Assembly: GCF_003363015.1 (NCBI RefSeq)
Contig: NZ_QRAP01000002.1
Coordinates: 62,001-126,000 of the forward strand
DNA from: Enterobacillus tribolii
GTDB taxonomy: Bacteria; Pseudomonadota; Gammaproteobacteria; Enterobacterales; Enterobacteriaceae
Length of the DNA: 64,000 nt
Reading direction: 5' to 3'
The notes under the pieces were generated by a model. It searched no databases, was not told the origin of the DNA, and saw only the letters and a list, made by a program, of their open reading frames with translations. The translations under genes and the position numbers were made by a program. Shown here piece by piece: positions 11,082 through 19,138 of the stretch (the first letter of the stretch is position 1; every line of letters starts with the position of its first letter).

Positions 11082-11251
11082 TTGCCATCAGAGGCATTCT
11101 TGTTTCGGGCATATGATCGGCAGGAACGTTCGTTGACGTTTTTCTGATGCGTGTGACGAACGGACAAAAATAAATAAAAAATTAAAGGCATGGTGACGAG
11201 AAGCTCTCCCAACGGTTTCCATCATGCTGGAATAAGAGGAAACAGAAAAGC

Positions 11252-11701
11252 ATGGCTTATCAGAGTAGTTTTATGGGCGTGAGGCTCAGGATGTTCCTGC
11301 TCCCCTTGTTGGCAGGCGTAATCGCGCTCAGCGGTTGTCAGTTACCGTCGAAGAAGGCTGACACTCAGGCACCTGCTGTTGAGGAGCCTCAGCCGCAGCC
11401 GGAACCACAGCAGCCGGCCATGAGCGAAGTGCAGCAGGCGAAAGCCAACTACGTTCTTCAGTGCCAGAAAGAGCTGGATGCGCTGAAAACCATCAATATG
11501 CGAATTTACGAGCAGAAGAAGTCGTCATTCGACAATCTGGTGAGTAATGCGTCTATGTATCGTTCGCTGCGCGGCCAGATTAACGAAACCACCCGTAATA
11601 CCATGGATGCGCTGTACGAATTCAAAGCAAACCAAATCTGTGCGGATATTCGCCAGACGGTAATGCAGAACCTGATCCGTCAGGGCGAGCGCGTTCGCTA
11701 A
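11252..11701 (+). CDS. Unassigned lipoprotein with a proline/glutamine-rich linker and helical tail
   Basis: I do not recognise this 149-residue protein. It starts with a signal peptide that ends in the lipobox ALSGC (C29; Gln at +2 suggests outer-membrane sorting). A linker rich in Pro, Gln and Glu (about 38-57) follows. Residues 60-149 are mostly predicted helix with heptad-like spacing and two further cysteines (C73 in LQCQKEL and one in NQICADIRQ near the end) that could form a disulfide. An alternative start is the ATG at 11273. It stands alone between yjeI and epmB, where E. coli has yjeJ, with its own candidate promoter and a terminator shared with epmB. Confidence 0.75.
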   Translation: MAYQSSFMGVRLRMFLLPLLAGVIALSGCQLPSKKADTQAPAVEEPQPQPEPQQPAMSEVQQAKANYVLQCQKELDALKTINMRIYEQKKSSFDNLVSNASMYRSLRGQINETTRNTMDALYEFKANQICADIRQTVMQNLIRQGERVR

Positions 11702-11731
11702 GAACACGCGGATAAGCCATCTGTTTACGTT

Positions 11732-11755
11732 AAAAGCCGGCTCTTGCCGGCTTTT
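11732..11755. terminator. Bidirectional terminator between the lipoprotein gene and epmB
   Basis: AAAAGCCGGC-TCTT-GCCGGCTTTT forms a perfect hairpin with A/T tracts on both sides, serving the two converging genes. Confidence 0.88.
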
Positions 11756-11767
11756 AGCATTCCTGAT

Positions 11768-12796
11768 TTACTGCTGGCGCAAGTGAAGATCGAGCGGCGT
11801 TTTGCTTGGCTCACCACCAATCTCACGCGTCAGGCGCGGAACCAGATAGCCGGAGACCTTGCGCAGCAATTGCTGCATGATGACGCGGGCCTCATCGTCC
11901 GTGACCATGAAATGCGCCGCGCCCTTCACCTTATCCAGAACGTGCAAATAGTAAGGCAGGATACCCGCATCAAACAGCGCGTTGCTGAGCTGTGCGAGCG
12001 TATCCGCATTGTCATTCACCCCTTTAAGCAACACGCCCTGATTGAGCAGCGTGACGCCGGCCCGTTTCAGCGCCTGTAAGGCTGCCCGCAGCTCGTCGTC
12101 AATCTCATTGGCATGATTGATGTGCGTAACCAGCACGATCTGTAGACGTGAGCGGGAGAAGCGTTCGCACAGGGCGGGCGTGATGCGCGCCGGAATCACC
12201 ACCGGCAAACGGCTGTGAATACGCAGGCGCTTCAGGGAGGGAATGGCTTCCAGCTCCTTGATAAGCCAGTCCAGCTCATGGTCTTTCGCCATCAGCGGAT
12301 CGCCGCCGGAAAAGATGATCTCATCCAATTCAGGATGCTGGCGGATGTAGTCCAGCGCATTCTGCCAGTTGGCTTTGGAACCCTGGTTGTCCTGATACGG
12401 GAAATGGCGGCGGAAACAGTAACGGCAGTTGACCGCGCATCCGCCCTTCACCAGCAACAACGCCCGGTTGCTATATTTATGCAGCAGGCCGGGAACGGCG
12501 TTGTGTTGTTCTTCCAGCGGATCGGTGGAGTAACCGGGAACATCGGCAAACTCGGCGCCGGCGGTGACGACCTGGCGCAGCAACGGGTCATGGGGATCGC
12601 CCGCCTTCATGCGCCGGACGAACGCGCGCGGCACGCGCAGGGGGAAAAGCCGCCTGGCGGCGATGCCGGCGACGAGTTCCGGATGGTGTTCCAGCGCCAG
12701 GCAGGCGAGCAATTCTGCGGGGTCGGTGATAACATCAGCAAGTTGCTGCCGCCAATCTTCTCTCGGCGGCGTGTTTTGGGTTACAATATGTGCCAT
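11768..12796 (-). CDS. epmB: EF-P lysine 2,3-aminomutase (radical SAM) EpmB
   Basis: Converts (S)-alpha-lysine to (R)-beta-lysine, the substrate that EpmA ligates to EF-P Lys34. The 342-residue protein has the radical-SAM cluster C120-AVN-C124-RY-C127, the GGDPLMAKD motif and C-terminal PLP-binding/aminomutase segments. It is head-to-head with efp, with only 40 bases between the start codons, so the two promoters must overlap. epmA, the ligase gene, is 5 kb to the right. EpmC (hydroxylase) is not in the window. Confidence 0.96.
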   Translation of the reverse strand: MAHIVTQNTPPREDWRQQLADVITDPAELLACLALEHHPELVAGIAARRLFPLRVPRAFVRRMKAGDPHDPLLRQVVTAGAEFADVPGYSTDPLEEQHNAVPGLLHKYSNRALLLVKGGCAVNCRYCFRRHFPYQDNQGSKANWQNALDYIRQHPELDEIIFSGGDPLMAKDHELDWLIKELEAIPSLKRLRIHSRLPVVIPARITPALCERFSRSRLQIVLVTHINHANEIDDELRAALQALKRAGVTLLNQGVLLKGVNDNADTLAQLSNALFDAGILPYYLHVLDKVKGAAHFMVTDDEARVIMQQLLRKVSGYLVPRLTREIGGEPSKTPLDLHLRQQ

Positions 12797-12836
12797 TTTT
12801 GGCTTTACTACCCGTATTTAATATCAGAGGGCCTTT

Positions 12837-13403
12837 ATGGCGACTTATTCTAGCAACGATTTCCGCTCCGGTCTTAAAATCATGATGGACGGCGAACCTT
12901 ACGCCGTAGAATCCAGTGAGTTCGTGAAGCCCGGTAAAGGCCAGGCTTTCGCCCGCGTTAAAATGCGCCGCCTGCTGACCGGCAAGCTGATCGAGAAAAC
13001 CTTTAAGTCCACCGACACCGCCGAAGGCGCTGACGTGATGGACGTCAACCTGACTTACCTGTACAACGACGGTGAGTTCTGGCATTTCATGAACAACGAG
13101 ACGTTCGAACAACTGGCCGCAGACGCCAAAGCCGTGGGTGACAACGCCAAATGGCTGCTTGACCAGGCCGAGTGCGTCGTGACCCTGTGGAACGGCCAGC
13201 CGATCGCCGTGACTCCGCCGAACTTCGTTGAGCTGGAAATCGTCGATACCGATCCGGGCCTGAAAGGCGACACGGCGGGTACTGGCGGTAAACCGGCTAC
13301 CCTGACGACCGGCGCTGTGGTTAAAGTGCCGTTGTTCGTTCAAATTGGCGAAGTGATCAAAGTCGATACCCGTTCTGGCGAATACGTTTCCCGCGTGAAA
13401 TAA
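12837..13403 (+). CDS. efp: Elongation factor P
   Basis: Ribosome-binding factor that relieves stalling at polyproline stretches. The 188-residue protein has the three-domain OB-fold architecture, and the modified residue is Lys34 in the loop KPGKGQAF. The enterobacterial hallmark K34 (not R32) fits modification by EpmA/EpmB. The start has AGAGGG upstream. It diverges from epmB and is followed by a strong terminator. Confidence 0.98.
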   Translation: MATYSSNDFRSGLKIMMDGEPYAVESSEFVKPGKGQAFARVKMRRLLTGKLIEKTFKSTDTAEGADVMDVNLTYLYNDGEFWHFMNNETFEQLAADAKAVGDNAKWLLDQAECVVTLWNGQPIAVTPPNFVELEIVDTDPGLKGDTAGTGGKPATLTTGAVVKVPLFVQIGEVIKVDTRSGEYVSRVK

Positions 13404-13443
13404 AATGCCGGCGGCGGCGTGACATGCGTCGTCGAAATAGGGT

Positions 13444-13474
13444 AAAAAAACCGCGTGCGCGCGGTTTTTTTTCG
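13444..13474. terminator. Terminator between efp and ecnA
   Basis: AAAAAAACCGCG pairs with CGCGGTTTTTTTT, giving a short GC stem with long A and T tracts. The ribosome site of ecnA (GGAGGAAGGGAG) begins only a few bases later, so ecnA must be read from read-through or from a promoter overlapping this hairpin. Confidence 0.85.
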
Positions 13475-13489
13475 TCGGAGGAAGGGAGA

Positions 13490-13621
13490 ATGTTGAAGAA
13501 ACTTGTACTGTTGGCGTTGATGCTGGGGATGGCGGGCGCACTGAGCGCGTGCAATACCGCCAGAGGATTCGGCGAGGATGTCCAAAGCCTGGGCGGCGCC
13601 ATCTCGCGCGCGGCAAATTAA
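13490..13621 (+). CDS. ecnA: Entericidin A-type lipoprotein
   Basis: A 43-residue precursor with a signal peptide ending ALSAC (C21). The mature peptide is about 23 residues (CNTARGFGEDVQ...), with the GxGEDV motif of entericidins. In E. coli EcnA is described as the antidote-like partner of the pro-bacteriolytic EcnB. A very strong ribosome site (GGAGGAAGGGAG) precedes the ATG. Mature EcnA and EcnB are alike, so they are tandem paralogues. Confidence 0.9.
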   Translation: MLKKLVLLALMLGMAGALSACNTARGFGEDVQSLGGAISRAAN

Positions 13622-13652
13622 TCACGATTTGTCGCTGAAATGGAATAATTGT

Positions 13653-13662
13653 CTATCCTTAA
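13653..13662 (+). promoter_or_regulatory. Sigma-S-like -10 element ahead of ecnB
   Basis: CTATCCTTAA differs by one base from the RpoS extended -10 pattern CTATACTTAA and lies 40 bases before the ecnB start. E. coli ecnB is known to be induced in stationary phase through RpoS. Confidence 0.45.
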
Positions 13663-13701
13663 CAGAGCGTAATTTATTGTTCTGATGATAAGGAAGGCAA
13701 G

Positions 13702-13833
13702 ATGATAAAAAAATGCATTGCGTTTGTTTGTTCCATGCTGGTTATGGCGACGTTGGCTGGCTGCAATACCGTGCACGGCGCGGGAGAGGATGTAGAAGCA
13801 GGTGGTCAGGCGATTCAACGTAGCGCGCAGTAA
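13702..13833 (+). CDS. ecnB: Entericidin B-type lipoprotein
   Basis: A 43-residue precursor: signal peptide ending TLAGC (C21), mature peptide CNTVHGAGEDVEAGGQ... It is too short for most gene callers but has a clear AAGGAAGG ribosome site and the entericidin GAGEDV motif. Known entericidin B is a membrane-active lipoprotein implicated in programmed lysis in stationary phase. It lies 80 bases after ecnA with its own candidate sigma-S promoter and its own terminator. Confidence 0.88.
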   Translation: MIKKCIAFVCSMLVMATLAGCNTVHGAGEDVEAGGQAIQRSAQ

Positions 13834-13850
13834 TAAATCCGATATGTGAC

Positions 13851-13882
13851 GGGCGCGAAAGGTTGAGTATTCGCGCCCTTTA
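13851..13882 (+). terminator. Terminator after ecnB
   Basis: GGGCGCGAA (13851-13859) pairs perfectly with TTCGCGCCC (13870-13878), followed by TTTAT. Confidence 0.8.
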
Positions 13883-13971
13883 TCCCTCCGGCGGGCGGAG
13901 TTAACTTTTACGCCGGAATAGAGTAATCTTATCCGTGTGACGCCATTGCTGGCGTGACACCATCTCTGACT

Positions 13972-14018
13972 ACGCGGGACGACCCGTGTACGTATCATAG
14001 TAACGAGGGACGGCCCTC
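13972..14018 (+). ncRNA. Guanidine-II (mini-ykkC) riboswitch controlling sugE
   Basis: Two short hairpins lie in tandem 20-70 bases ahead of sugE. The first (13972-13989) has a 7-pair stem closing the tetraloop ACGA, and the second (14005-14018) has a 5-pair stem closing ACGG. Paired ACGR-loop hairpins are the definition of the guanidine-II class, in which two loops kiss around guanidinium. The element sits directly upstream of a guanidinium exporter gene, exactly as in E. coli. Control is probably translational, by freeing the ribosome site CCGGAAG. Confidence 0.92.
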
Positions 14019-14039
14019 TCCTGTTACCGGAAGTTCGTT

Positions 14040-14357
14040 ATGTCCTGGATTATTTTATTTATCGCCGGGCTGCTTGAGGTCGTCTGGGCCATTGGCCTGA
14101 AATACACCCATGGTTTTTCCCGCTTAACGCCGAGTATTATCACCATTGTTGCGATGGTCGCCAGCATGGTGTTGCTGGCGCACGCGATGAAAACCCTGCC
14201 AGCGGGAACGGCGTATGCCGTTTGGACGGGGATCGGCGCGGTAGGGGCTGCAATTATGGGCATCGTGCTGTTGGGGGAATCAGCCAGCCTGGCGCGTATC
14301 GCCAGCCTGTGTCTGATTATCGTCGGCATTCTGGGACTGAAATTCAGTACCCATTGA
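14040..14357 (+). CDS. gdx: Guanidinium exporter (SMR family) SugE/Gdx
   Basis: A 105-residue, four-helix small multidrug-resistance protein that exports guanidinium in exchange for protons. The functional Glu is in [13 protein letters not shown] (E13), and the Gdx-type [14 protein letters not shown] segment is present. The upstream guanidine-II riboswitch supports guanidinium as the substrate. It is monocistronic, closed by a palindromic terminator shared with frdD. The older name is sugE. Confidence 0.95.
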   Translation: MSWIILFIAGLLEVVWAIGLKYTHGFSRLTPSIITIVAMVASMVLLAHAMKTLPAGTAYAVWTGIGAVGAAIMGIVLLGESASLARIASLCLIIVGILGLKFSTH

Positions 14358-14376
14358 GGATGCCGCTGAAGAAATA

Positions 14377-14403
14377 AAAAAGCCTCCCGCGGGAGGCTTT
14401 TTC
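14377..14403. terminator. Bidirectional terminator between sugE and frdD
   Basis: AAAAAGCCTCCCG / CGGGAGGCTTTTT is a perfect 26-base palindrome that serves both converging units. Confidence 0.92.
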
Positions 14404-14417
14404 CGTTAATGGCGCAA

Positions 14418-14777
14418 TTACAGCGTGAAAACGCCGATCAGCGTCACGACGCTCAGGATGGTCGCCAGTCCGTAGAATATCCACTTAGCAGCCGGGATAT
14501 GAATTTTCAGGTCATGCATCATGTGATGCAGACGGTGCAATCCAAGCCACAGCGGCAGGATAATCATCAGCAGCAGGAATACCCGGCCGATGAAGCTCTG
14601 ACAGAAGCCCAGTACGCGCTCGAAGCTCAGCGCATCTCCGGGAAACAGGCCCAGCGGCAGCAGGATCCCAACCAGCAGGATGATTGCCGGCGCGACGATG
14701 GCGGCCCACATGCCGCCAGCGCCGAACATGCCCCAGAAAACCGGTTCGTCAGAACGTTTGTATGCTTTGTTATCCAC
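14418..14777 (-). CDS. frdD: Fumarate reductase membrane anchor subunit D
   Basis: A 119-residue hydrophobic subunit with three membrane helices. With FrdC it anchors the FrdAB catalytic dimer and binds menaquinol. It carries the [15 protein letters not shown] segment and the [10 protein letters not shown] motif. It is the last gene of frdABCD, 18 bases after frdC, and ends at the shared terminator. Confidence 0.96.
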   Translation of the reverse strand: MDNKAYKRSDEPVFWGMFGAGGMWAAIVAPAIILLVGILLPLGLFPGDALSFERVLGFCQSFIGRVFLLLMIILPLWLGLHRLHHMMHDLKIHIPAAKWIFYGLATILSVVTLIGVFTL

Positions 14778-14795
14778 AATGTTCTCCTTAATCGG

Positions 14796-15194
14796 TTACA
14801 GCAGCGCTATGGCCAGAATGATCGCGGTAACGATGATCGTTACGGCCCACAGGGCTTTGATCATCGGGCCTGGCCCCATTTTTTCATCGTGAACCACGAT
14901 GTTGGCTGCCTTGGGCGCCAGTTCGAACCAGGTTTTGGTATGCAGTACCGCCATCAGCAGGCTGATGATGTTAAGCACCAGCACCAGCGGGTTTTGCAGG
15001 AAGCCGACGAAGCTTTCCCATCCCGCCATGCCGCCTTTCAGTGAGAACAGGCCGTAGATCAGCACGATGCTGAACCAGACATTGCCCAGCGCCGTACCTT
15101 CACGCAGCATGTAGAACTTATAAAAGCCCAGCTTCTGCCACCAGTTCGGTGCCATTCCCCGCACATAGGGTTTACGTTTTGTCGATGTCGTCAT
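14796..15194 (-). CDS. frdC: Fumarate reductase membrane anchor subunit C
   Basis: A 132-residue anchor with three membrane helices; the N-terminus [13 protein letters not shown] and a Glu in the first helix ([12 protein letters not shown]) match the E. coli subunit, in which that Glu takes part in quinol binding. It lies 16 bases after frdB. Confidence 0.96.
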   Translation of the reverse strand: MTTSTKRKPYVRGMAPNWWQKLGFYKFYMLREGTALGNVWFSIVLIYGLFSLKGGMAGWESFVGFLQNPLVLVLNIISLLMAVLHTKTWFELAPKAANIVVHDEKMGPGPMIKALWAVTIIVTAIILAIALL

Positions 15195-15210
15195 GGATTC
15201 CGTCCTCCCC

Positions 15211-15945
15211 TTATTGCGGTTTCAGCATTGCGATCATGAAGTCTTTGGCGCTTTCTACCTTGCCCTGCTGGATGGCAGCGGCCGGGTCGACGTGCTTCGG
15301 ACAGACTTCAGAGCAATAACCGACAAACGTACAGCTCCAGACCCCATTTTGGGTGTTCAGCACCGGCATACGCTCTTTCTTACCGTGGTCGCGGTTGTCG
15401 AGGTTGTAGCGGTGCGCCAGGGTAATTGCCGCCGGGCCGATAAACTCAGGGTTCAGGCCGAACTGCGGGCAGGCGGCGTAGCACAGACCACAGTTGATGC
15501 AGCCGGAGAACTGATGGTATTTCTCCATCTGCGCCGGCGTTTGCAGGTTGGGGCCTTCTTCCGTCTTGCGGTTGTTGCCGATGATGTACGGCTTGATGGC
15601 TTCGAGACTCTCGATGAAGTGAGTCATGTCGACCACCAGGTCGCGCTCAACCGGGAAGTTACCCAGCGCTTCAACGCGCATCCCGCTGGTGTAATCACGC
15701 AGGAAGGTCTTACAGGCCAGCTTCGGTACACGGTTAACCATCATGCCGCAGGAACCACAAATCGCCATACGGCATGACCAGCGGTAAGAGAGGTCAGGAG
15801 CCAGGTTATCTTTGATATAGCCCAACGCATCCAGCAATGACGTCGCCTCGTCGTAAGGTACGTCGTAGGTCACGAAATGCGGCTCGGCGTCCTTTTCCGG
15901 GTTATAGCGCATGACCTCTATTTGCAGGACTTTCATCTCAGCCAT
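15211..15945 (-). CDS. frdB: Fumarate reductase iron-sulfur subunit
   Basis: A 244-residue subunit that passes electrons from menaquinol through [2Fe-2S], [4Fe-4S] and [3Fe-4S] centres to FAD in FrdA. The cysteine sets are visible as CRMAICGSC...[15 protein letters not shown] and [13 protein letters not shown] chose the ATG giving [10 protein letters not shown], as in E. coli, rather than an upstream in-frame ATG inside frdA. The start overlaps the end of frdA by 8 bases, so the two are translationally coupled. Confidence 0.97.
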   Translation of the reverse strand: MAEMKVLQIEVMRYNPEKDAEPHFVTYDVPYDEATSLLDALGYIKDNLAPDLSYRWSCRMAICGSCGMMVNRVPKLACKTFLRDYTSGMRVEALGNFPVERDLVVDMTHFIESLEAIKPYIIGNNRKTEEGPNLQTPAQMEKYHQFSGCINCGLCYAACPQFGLNPEFIGPAAITLAHRYNLDNRDHGKKERMPVLNTQNGVWSCTFVGYCSEVCPKHVDPAAAIQQGKVESAKDFMIAMLKPQ

Positions 15946-17734
15946 TCGCTTGCTCCTTATTCTTTTCCTGAGCTTCTGCTTCCGCGCCGTAAACACGTTT
16001 GGCCGGCGGCAGGGTGGTGATTTTCACATCGCTGTATTCAATGCGCGGGGCGCCGCCCTGCGGATCAATGTACGTCAGCGTGTGCTTCAGGAAGTTTACG
16101 TCATCACGCTCGGTACAGCCTTCATCCAGGCGCTGATGCGCACCGCGCGACTCGCGGCGGTTAATGGCTGAATGCGCCATACATTCGGCGACGTTGAGAC
16201 CGTGGCCCAGCTCGATGGTGTAGAGCAGGTCGGTGTTGAATACGCTGGACGTGTCAGTGATCTTGACGCGCTTGAAGCGTTCTTTCAGCTCCGCCAGTTT
16301 ATCGACGGTCTTCTGCATCAGTTCCGGCGTACGGTAGATACCGCAGCCTTCTTCCATGGAGATGCCCATCTCATCGCGGATCTTGGCCCAGTTTTCGTTA
16401 CCTTCCTGGTTAACCAGGGCTTTCAGGTTGGCTTCGATGTCACGCACTTGTGCATCCAGCGCCGTACCGTTGGCCGGTTGGGCTTCCTGCGCGCGCTGCA
16501 GGGCGTTCTCGCCCGCAACGCGGCCGAAGACCACCAGTTCAGCCAGGGAGTTGGAGCCGAGGCGGTTAGCGCCGTGCAGGCCAACAGAGGAGCATTCGCC
16601 CACGGCGAACAGCCCTTTGATTCTGGTTTCGCACTGCTGGTTGGTTTCGATACCACCCATGGTGTAGTGCGCGGTCGGGCGTACCGGAATCGGCTCTTTC
16701 ACCGGATCGACGCCGACGTAGGCTTTCGCCAGTTCACAGATGAACGGCAGACGTTCCAGCAGCTTCTTCTCGCCCAGGTGACGCAGGTCGAGGTAGACCA
16801 CGTCGCCGCGCGGCGTTGAAATGGTGTTGCCTTTACGCCATTCGTGCCAGAAGGCCTGGGAAACTTTGTCGCGCGGACCCAGTTCCATGTATTTGTTCTT
16901 CGGCTGACCCAGCGGGGTTTCCGGGCCCATTCCGTAATCCTGGAGATAGCGGTAGCCGTCTTTGTTAACCAGGATCCCGCCTTCGCCGCGGCAGCCTTCG
17001 GTCATCAGGATGCCGGAGCCGGGCAGGCCGGTCGGGTGATACTGAACGAATTCCATATCACGCAGCGGAACGCCGTGTTTGAACGCCATGCCCATGCCGT
17101 CACCGGTGACGATGCCGCCGTTGGTGTTGTAACGGTAAACGCGACCGGCGCCGCCGGTAGCCAGCACGACTGCGTTGGCGCGAATCTGCACCATCTCGCC
17201 TTCCATCATATTGATGGCGACCAGGCCGCGGGCCTGTCCGTCGTCAACCAGGATGTCCAACACGAAGTGTTCGTCAAAGCGCTGGATCTGCGGATATTTA
17301 AGCGAGGTCTGGAACAGGGTGTGCAGCATATGGAAGCCGGTTTTATCCGCGGCGAACCAGGTGCGTTCGATTTTCATCCCGCCGAAGCGGCGCACGTTGA
17401 CGGAACCGTCGGGTTTACGGCTCCAGGGACAACCCCATTGCTCCAGCTGCGTCATTTCACGCGGGCAGTTATGCACGAAGTGATCGACGACATCCTGTTC
17501 ACACAGCCAGTCGCCGCCAGCGACGGTGTCATGGAAATGGTATTCAAACGAGTCGTGAGCCTGTGTGACAGCGGCAGAACCACCTTCTGCGGCCACGGTG
17601 TGGCTACGCATCGGGTAGACTTTCGATATCAGCGCAATCTTTAGCTGGGGATTGGCTTCCGCCGCGGCAATCGCCGCACGTAAACCAGCACCCCCAGCCC
17701 CGATGATGGCAAGGTCTGCGTTAAAGGTTTGCAC
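15938..17734 (-). CDS. frdA: Fumarate reductase flavoprotein subunit
   Basis: Catalytic subunit reducing fumarate to succinate in anaerobic respiration. From the GTG at 17734 (GGAGG six bases upstream) it is 598 residues, [17 protein letters not shown]. Longer in-frame starts lack a ribosome site. It shows the FAD-binding [10 protein letters not shown], the covalent-flavin segment [10 protein letters not shown], and the active-site HYTMGG and [14 protein letters not shown] motifs. It leads the frdABCD operon, whose promoter carries an FNR site in the class II position. Confidence 0.97.
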   Translation of the reverse strand: MQTFNADLAIIGAGGAGLRAAIAAAEANPQLKIALISKVYPMRSHTVAAEGGSAAVTQAHDSFEYHFHDTVAGGDWLCEQDVVDHFVHNCPREMTQLEQWGCPWSRKPDGSVNVRRFGGMKIERTWFAADKTGFHMLHTLFQTSLKYPQIQRFDEHFVLDILVDDGQARGLVAINMMEGEMVQIRANAVVLATGGAGRVYRYNTNGGIVTGDGMGMAFKHGVPLRDMEFVQYHPTGLPGSGILMTEGCRGEGGILVNKDGYRYLQDYGMGPETPLGQPKNKYMELGPRDKVSQAFWHEWRKGNTISTPRGDVVYLDLRHLGEKKLLERLPFICELAKAYVGVDPVKEPIPVRPTAHYTMGGIETNQQCETRIKGLFAVGECSSVGLHGANRLGSNSLAELVVFGRVAGENALQRAQEAQPANGTALDAQVRDIEANLKALVNQEGNENWAKIRDEMGISMEEGCGIYRTPELMQKTVDKLAELKERFKRVKITDTSSVFNTDLLYTIELGHGLNVAECMAHSAINRRESRGAHQRLDEGCTERDDVNFLKHTLTYIDPQGGAPRIEYSDVKITTLPPAKRVYGAEAEAQEKNKEQANG

Positions 17735-17874
17735 TGCATTCCTCCAAGTATTCAACATAAAAAATAAAACGAATAACCATTCCTGACGCACTAAGAGAAG
17801 AGTTGACGAATTTCTAATGTTTAGCTTCTTTTAGCTCGTATGGAATGGTTATGGTTATATATTCGTATTAGCAA

Positions 17875-17916
17875 ATTATACCTAACAGGAAGTAGCTTAA
17901 AATTGACGTGATCGAT
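17875..17916 (-). promoter_or_regulatory. FNR-dependent promoter of frdABCD
   Basis: Read on the minus strand, ATCGATCACGTCAA (17916-17903) resembles the FNR site of the E. coli frd promoter. Exactly 22 bases separate it from the -10 TATAAT (17880-17875), the spacing for an activator centred at -41.5. There is no good -35, as expected for an activator-dependent promoter. The remainder of the 380-base frdA-epmA spacer is AT-rich and holds the epmA promoter; no gene is seen. Confidence 0.7.
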
Positions 17917-18053
17917 TGTTTTGCCCACTTTGATTACCCGTAACAGAGCCGATTTGTAGAAAACGTGATCTCAGCAGGTTTATTTTCCGGGAACGTCCGG
18001 AGCAGATTATTATAGCGCTAAATATCATAATCCCCTGTGAAAGCGAGCTGCAA

Positions 18054-18082
18054 TTGTTTGCCGGCGGGGATACGGGTAGACT
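18054..18082 (+). promoter_or_regulatory. Candidate epmA promoter
   Basis: TTGTTT, a 17-base spacer and TAGACT lie 32 bases before the epmA ATG. Confidence 0.55.
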
Positions 18083-18114
18083 GCACACCCTGTTTTATAT
18101 CGGAGTGAATCGTC

Positions 18115-19092
18115 ATGAGCGAAACGGCAAGCTGGCAACCGAGTGCCCCCATCGCCAATTTGTTGAAGCGCGCGGCAATTATGTCTACCGTCCGTCGTTT
18201 TTTCGCCGATCGCGGCGTTTTAGAAGTGGACACCCCGGCGATGAGCCAGGCGACGGTGACGGACATTCATCTTTTCCCTTTTCAGACCCGCTACGTCGGG
18301 CCGGGAACGCCGGAAGGCATGACGCTGTATATGATGACCAGCCCGGAATATCATATGAAACGCCTGCTGGCGGCGGGAAGCGGGCCGATCTATCAACTGT
18401 GCCGCAATTTCCGTAATGAAGAGTCCGGCCGCTATCACAATCCGGAATTCACGATGCTGGAGTGGTATCGCCCTCATTATGATATGTACCGCCTGATGAA
18501 CGAGGTGGACGATCTGTTGCAGCAGGTGCTGGAGTGCGACAGCGCGGAAACGCTTTCTTATCAGCAGGCGTTTATTCGCCACCTGGACGTTGATCCGCTG
18601 TCTGCGGATAAAACCCAACTGCGGGAAGTGGCGGCTAAACTGGATCTGAGCAATATTGCCGATCGTGAAGAAGATCGCGATACCCTGCTGCAATTACTGT
18701 TCACCATGGGCGTTGAGCCGCATATCGGGCGTGAACGGCCGGCGTTCGTGTATCACTTTCCTGCGTCTCAGGCATCGCTGTCGCAAATCAGCACCGAGGA
18801 TCACCGTGTGGCGGAGCGCTTTGAGGTGTATTTCAGGGGCGTGGAGCTGGCGAACGGTTTCCATGAGCTGACTGACGCACAGGAACAACGTCAGCGGTTT
18901 GAGCAGGATAACCGCAAGCGTATGGCGATGAATCTGCCGCAGCATCCGATCGATGAAAATCTGCTGGCAGCGCTGGAACACGGTTTACCGGATTGCTCCG
19001 GCGTGGCGTTGGGCATCGATCGTCTGATCATGCTGGCGCTGAAGGCGGAAACCATCAGCGAGGTTATGGCGTTTACCGTTGAGCGCGCATAA
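18115..19092 (+). CDS. epmA: EF-P--(R)-beta-lysine ligase EpmA
   Basis: A 325-residue paralogue of the class II lysyl-tRNA synthetase catalytic core that lacks the anticodon-binding domain. It activates (R)-beta-lysine and transfers it to Lys34 of EF-P instead of tRNA. Class II motifs are visible: the motif 2 segment [23 protein letters not shown] and motif 3 GVALGIDRL near the C-terminus. Divergent from frdA; convergent with mscM across a strong terminator. Its partners epmB and efp are encoded at 11.8-13.4 kb. Confidence 0.97.
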   Translation: MSETASWQPSAPIANLLKRAAIMSTVRRFFADRGVLEVDTPAMSQATVTDIHLFPFQTRYVGPGTPEGMTLYMMTSPEYHMKRLLAAGSGPIYQLCRNFRNEESGRYHNPEFTMLEWYRPHYDMYRLMNEVDDLLQQVLECDSAETLSYQQAFIRHLDVDPLSADKTQLREVAAKLDLSNIADREEDRDTLLQLLFTMGVEPHIGRERPAFVYHFPASQASLSQISTEDHRVAERFEVYFRGVELANGFHELTDAQEQRQRFEQDNRKRMAMNLPQHPIDENLLAALEHGLPDCSGVALGIDRLIMLALKAETISEVMAFTVERA

Positions 19093-19108
19093 CGGAAACG
19101 CAGAGAAA

Positions 19109-19138
19109 ACAAAGGGCCTTTACGGCCCTTTGTTGTTT
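19109..19138. terminator. Bidirectional terminator between epmA and mscM
   Basis: ACAAAGGGCC pairs with GGCCCTTTGT around a 5-base loop, with TTGTTTTT on the plus side and an A-rich flank on the other. Confidence 0.85.
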
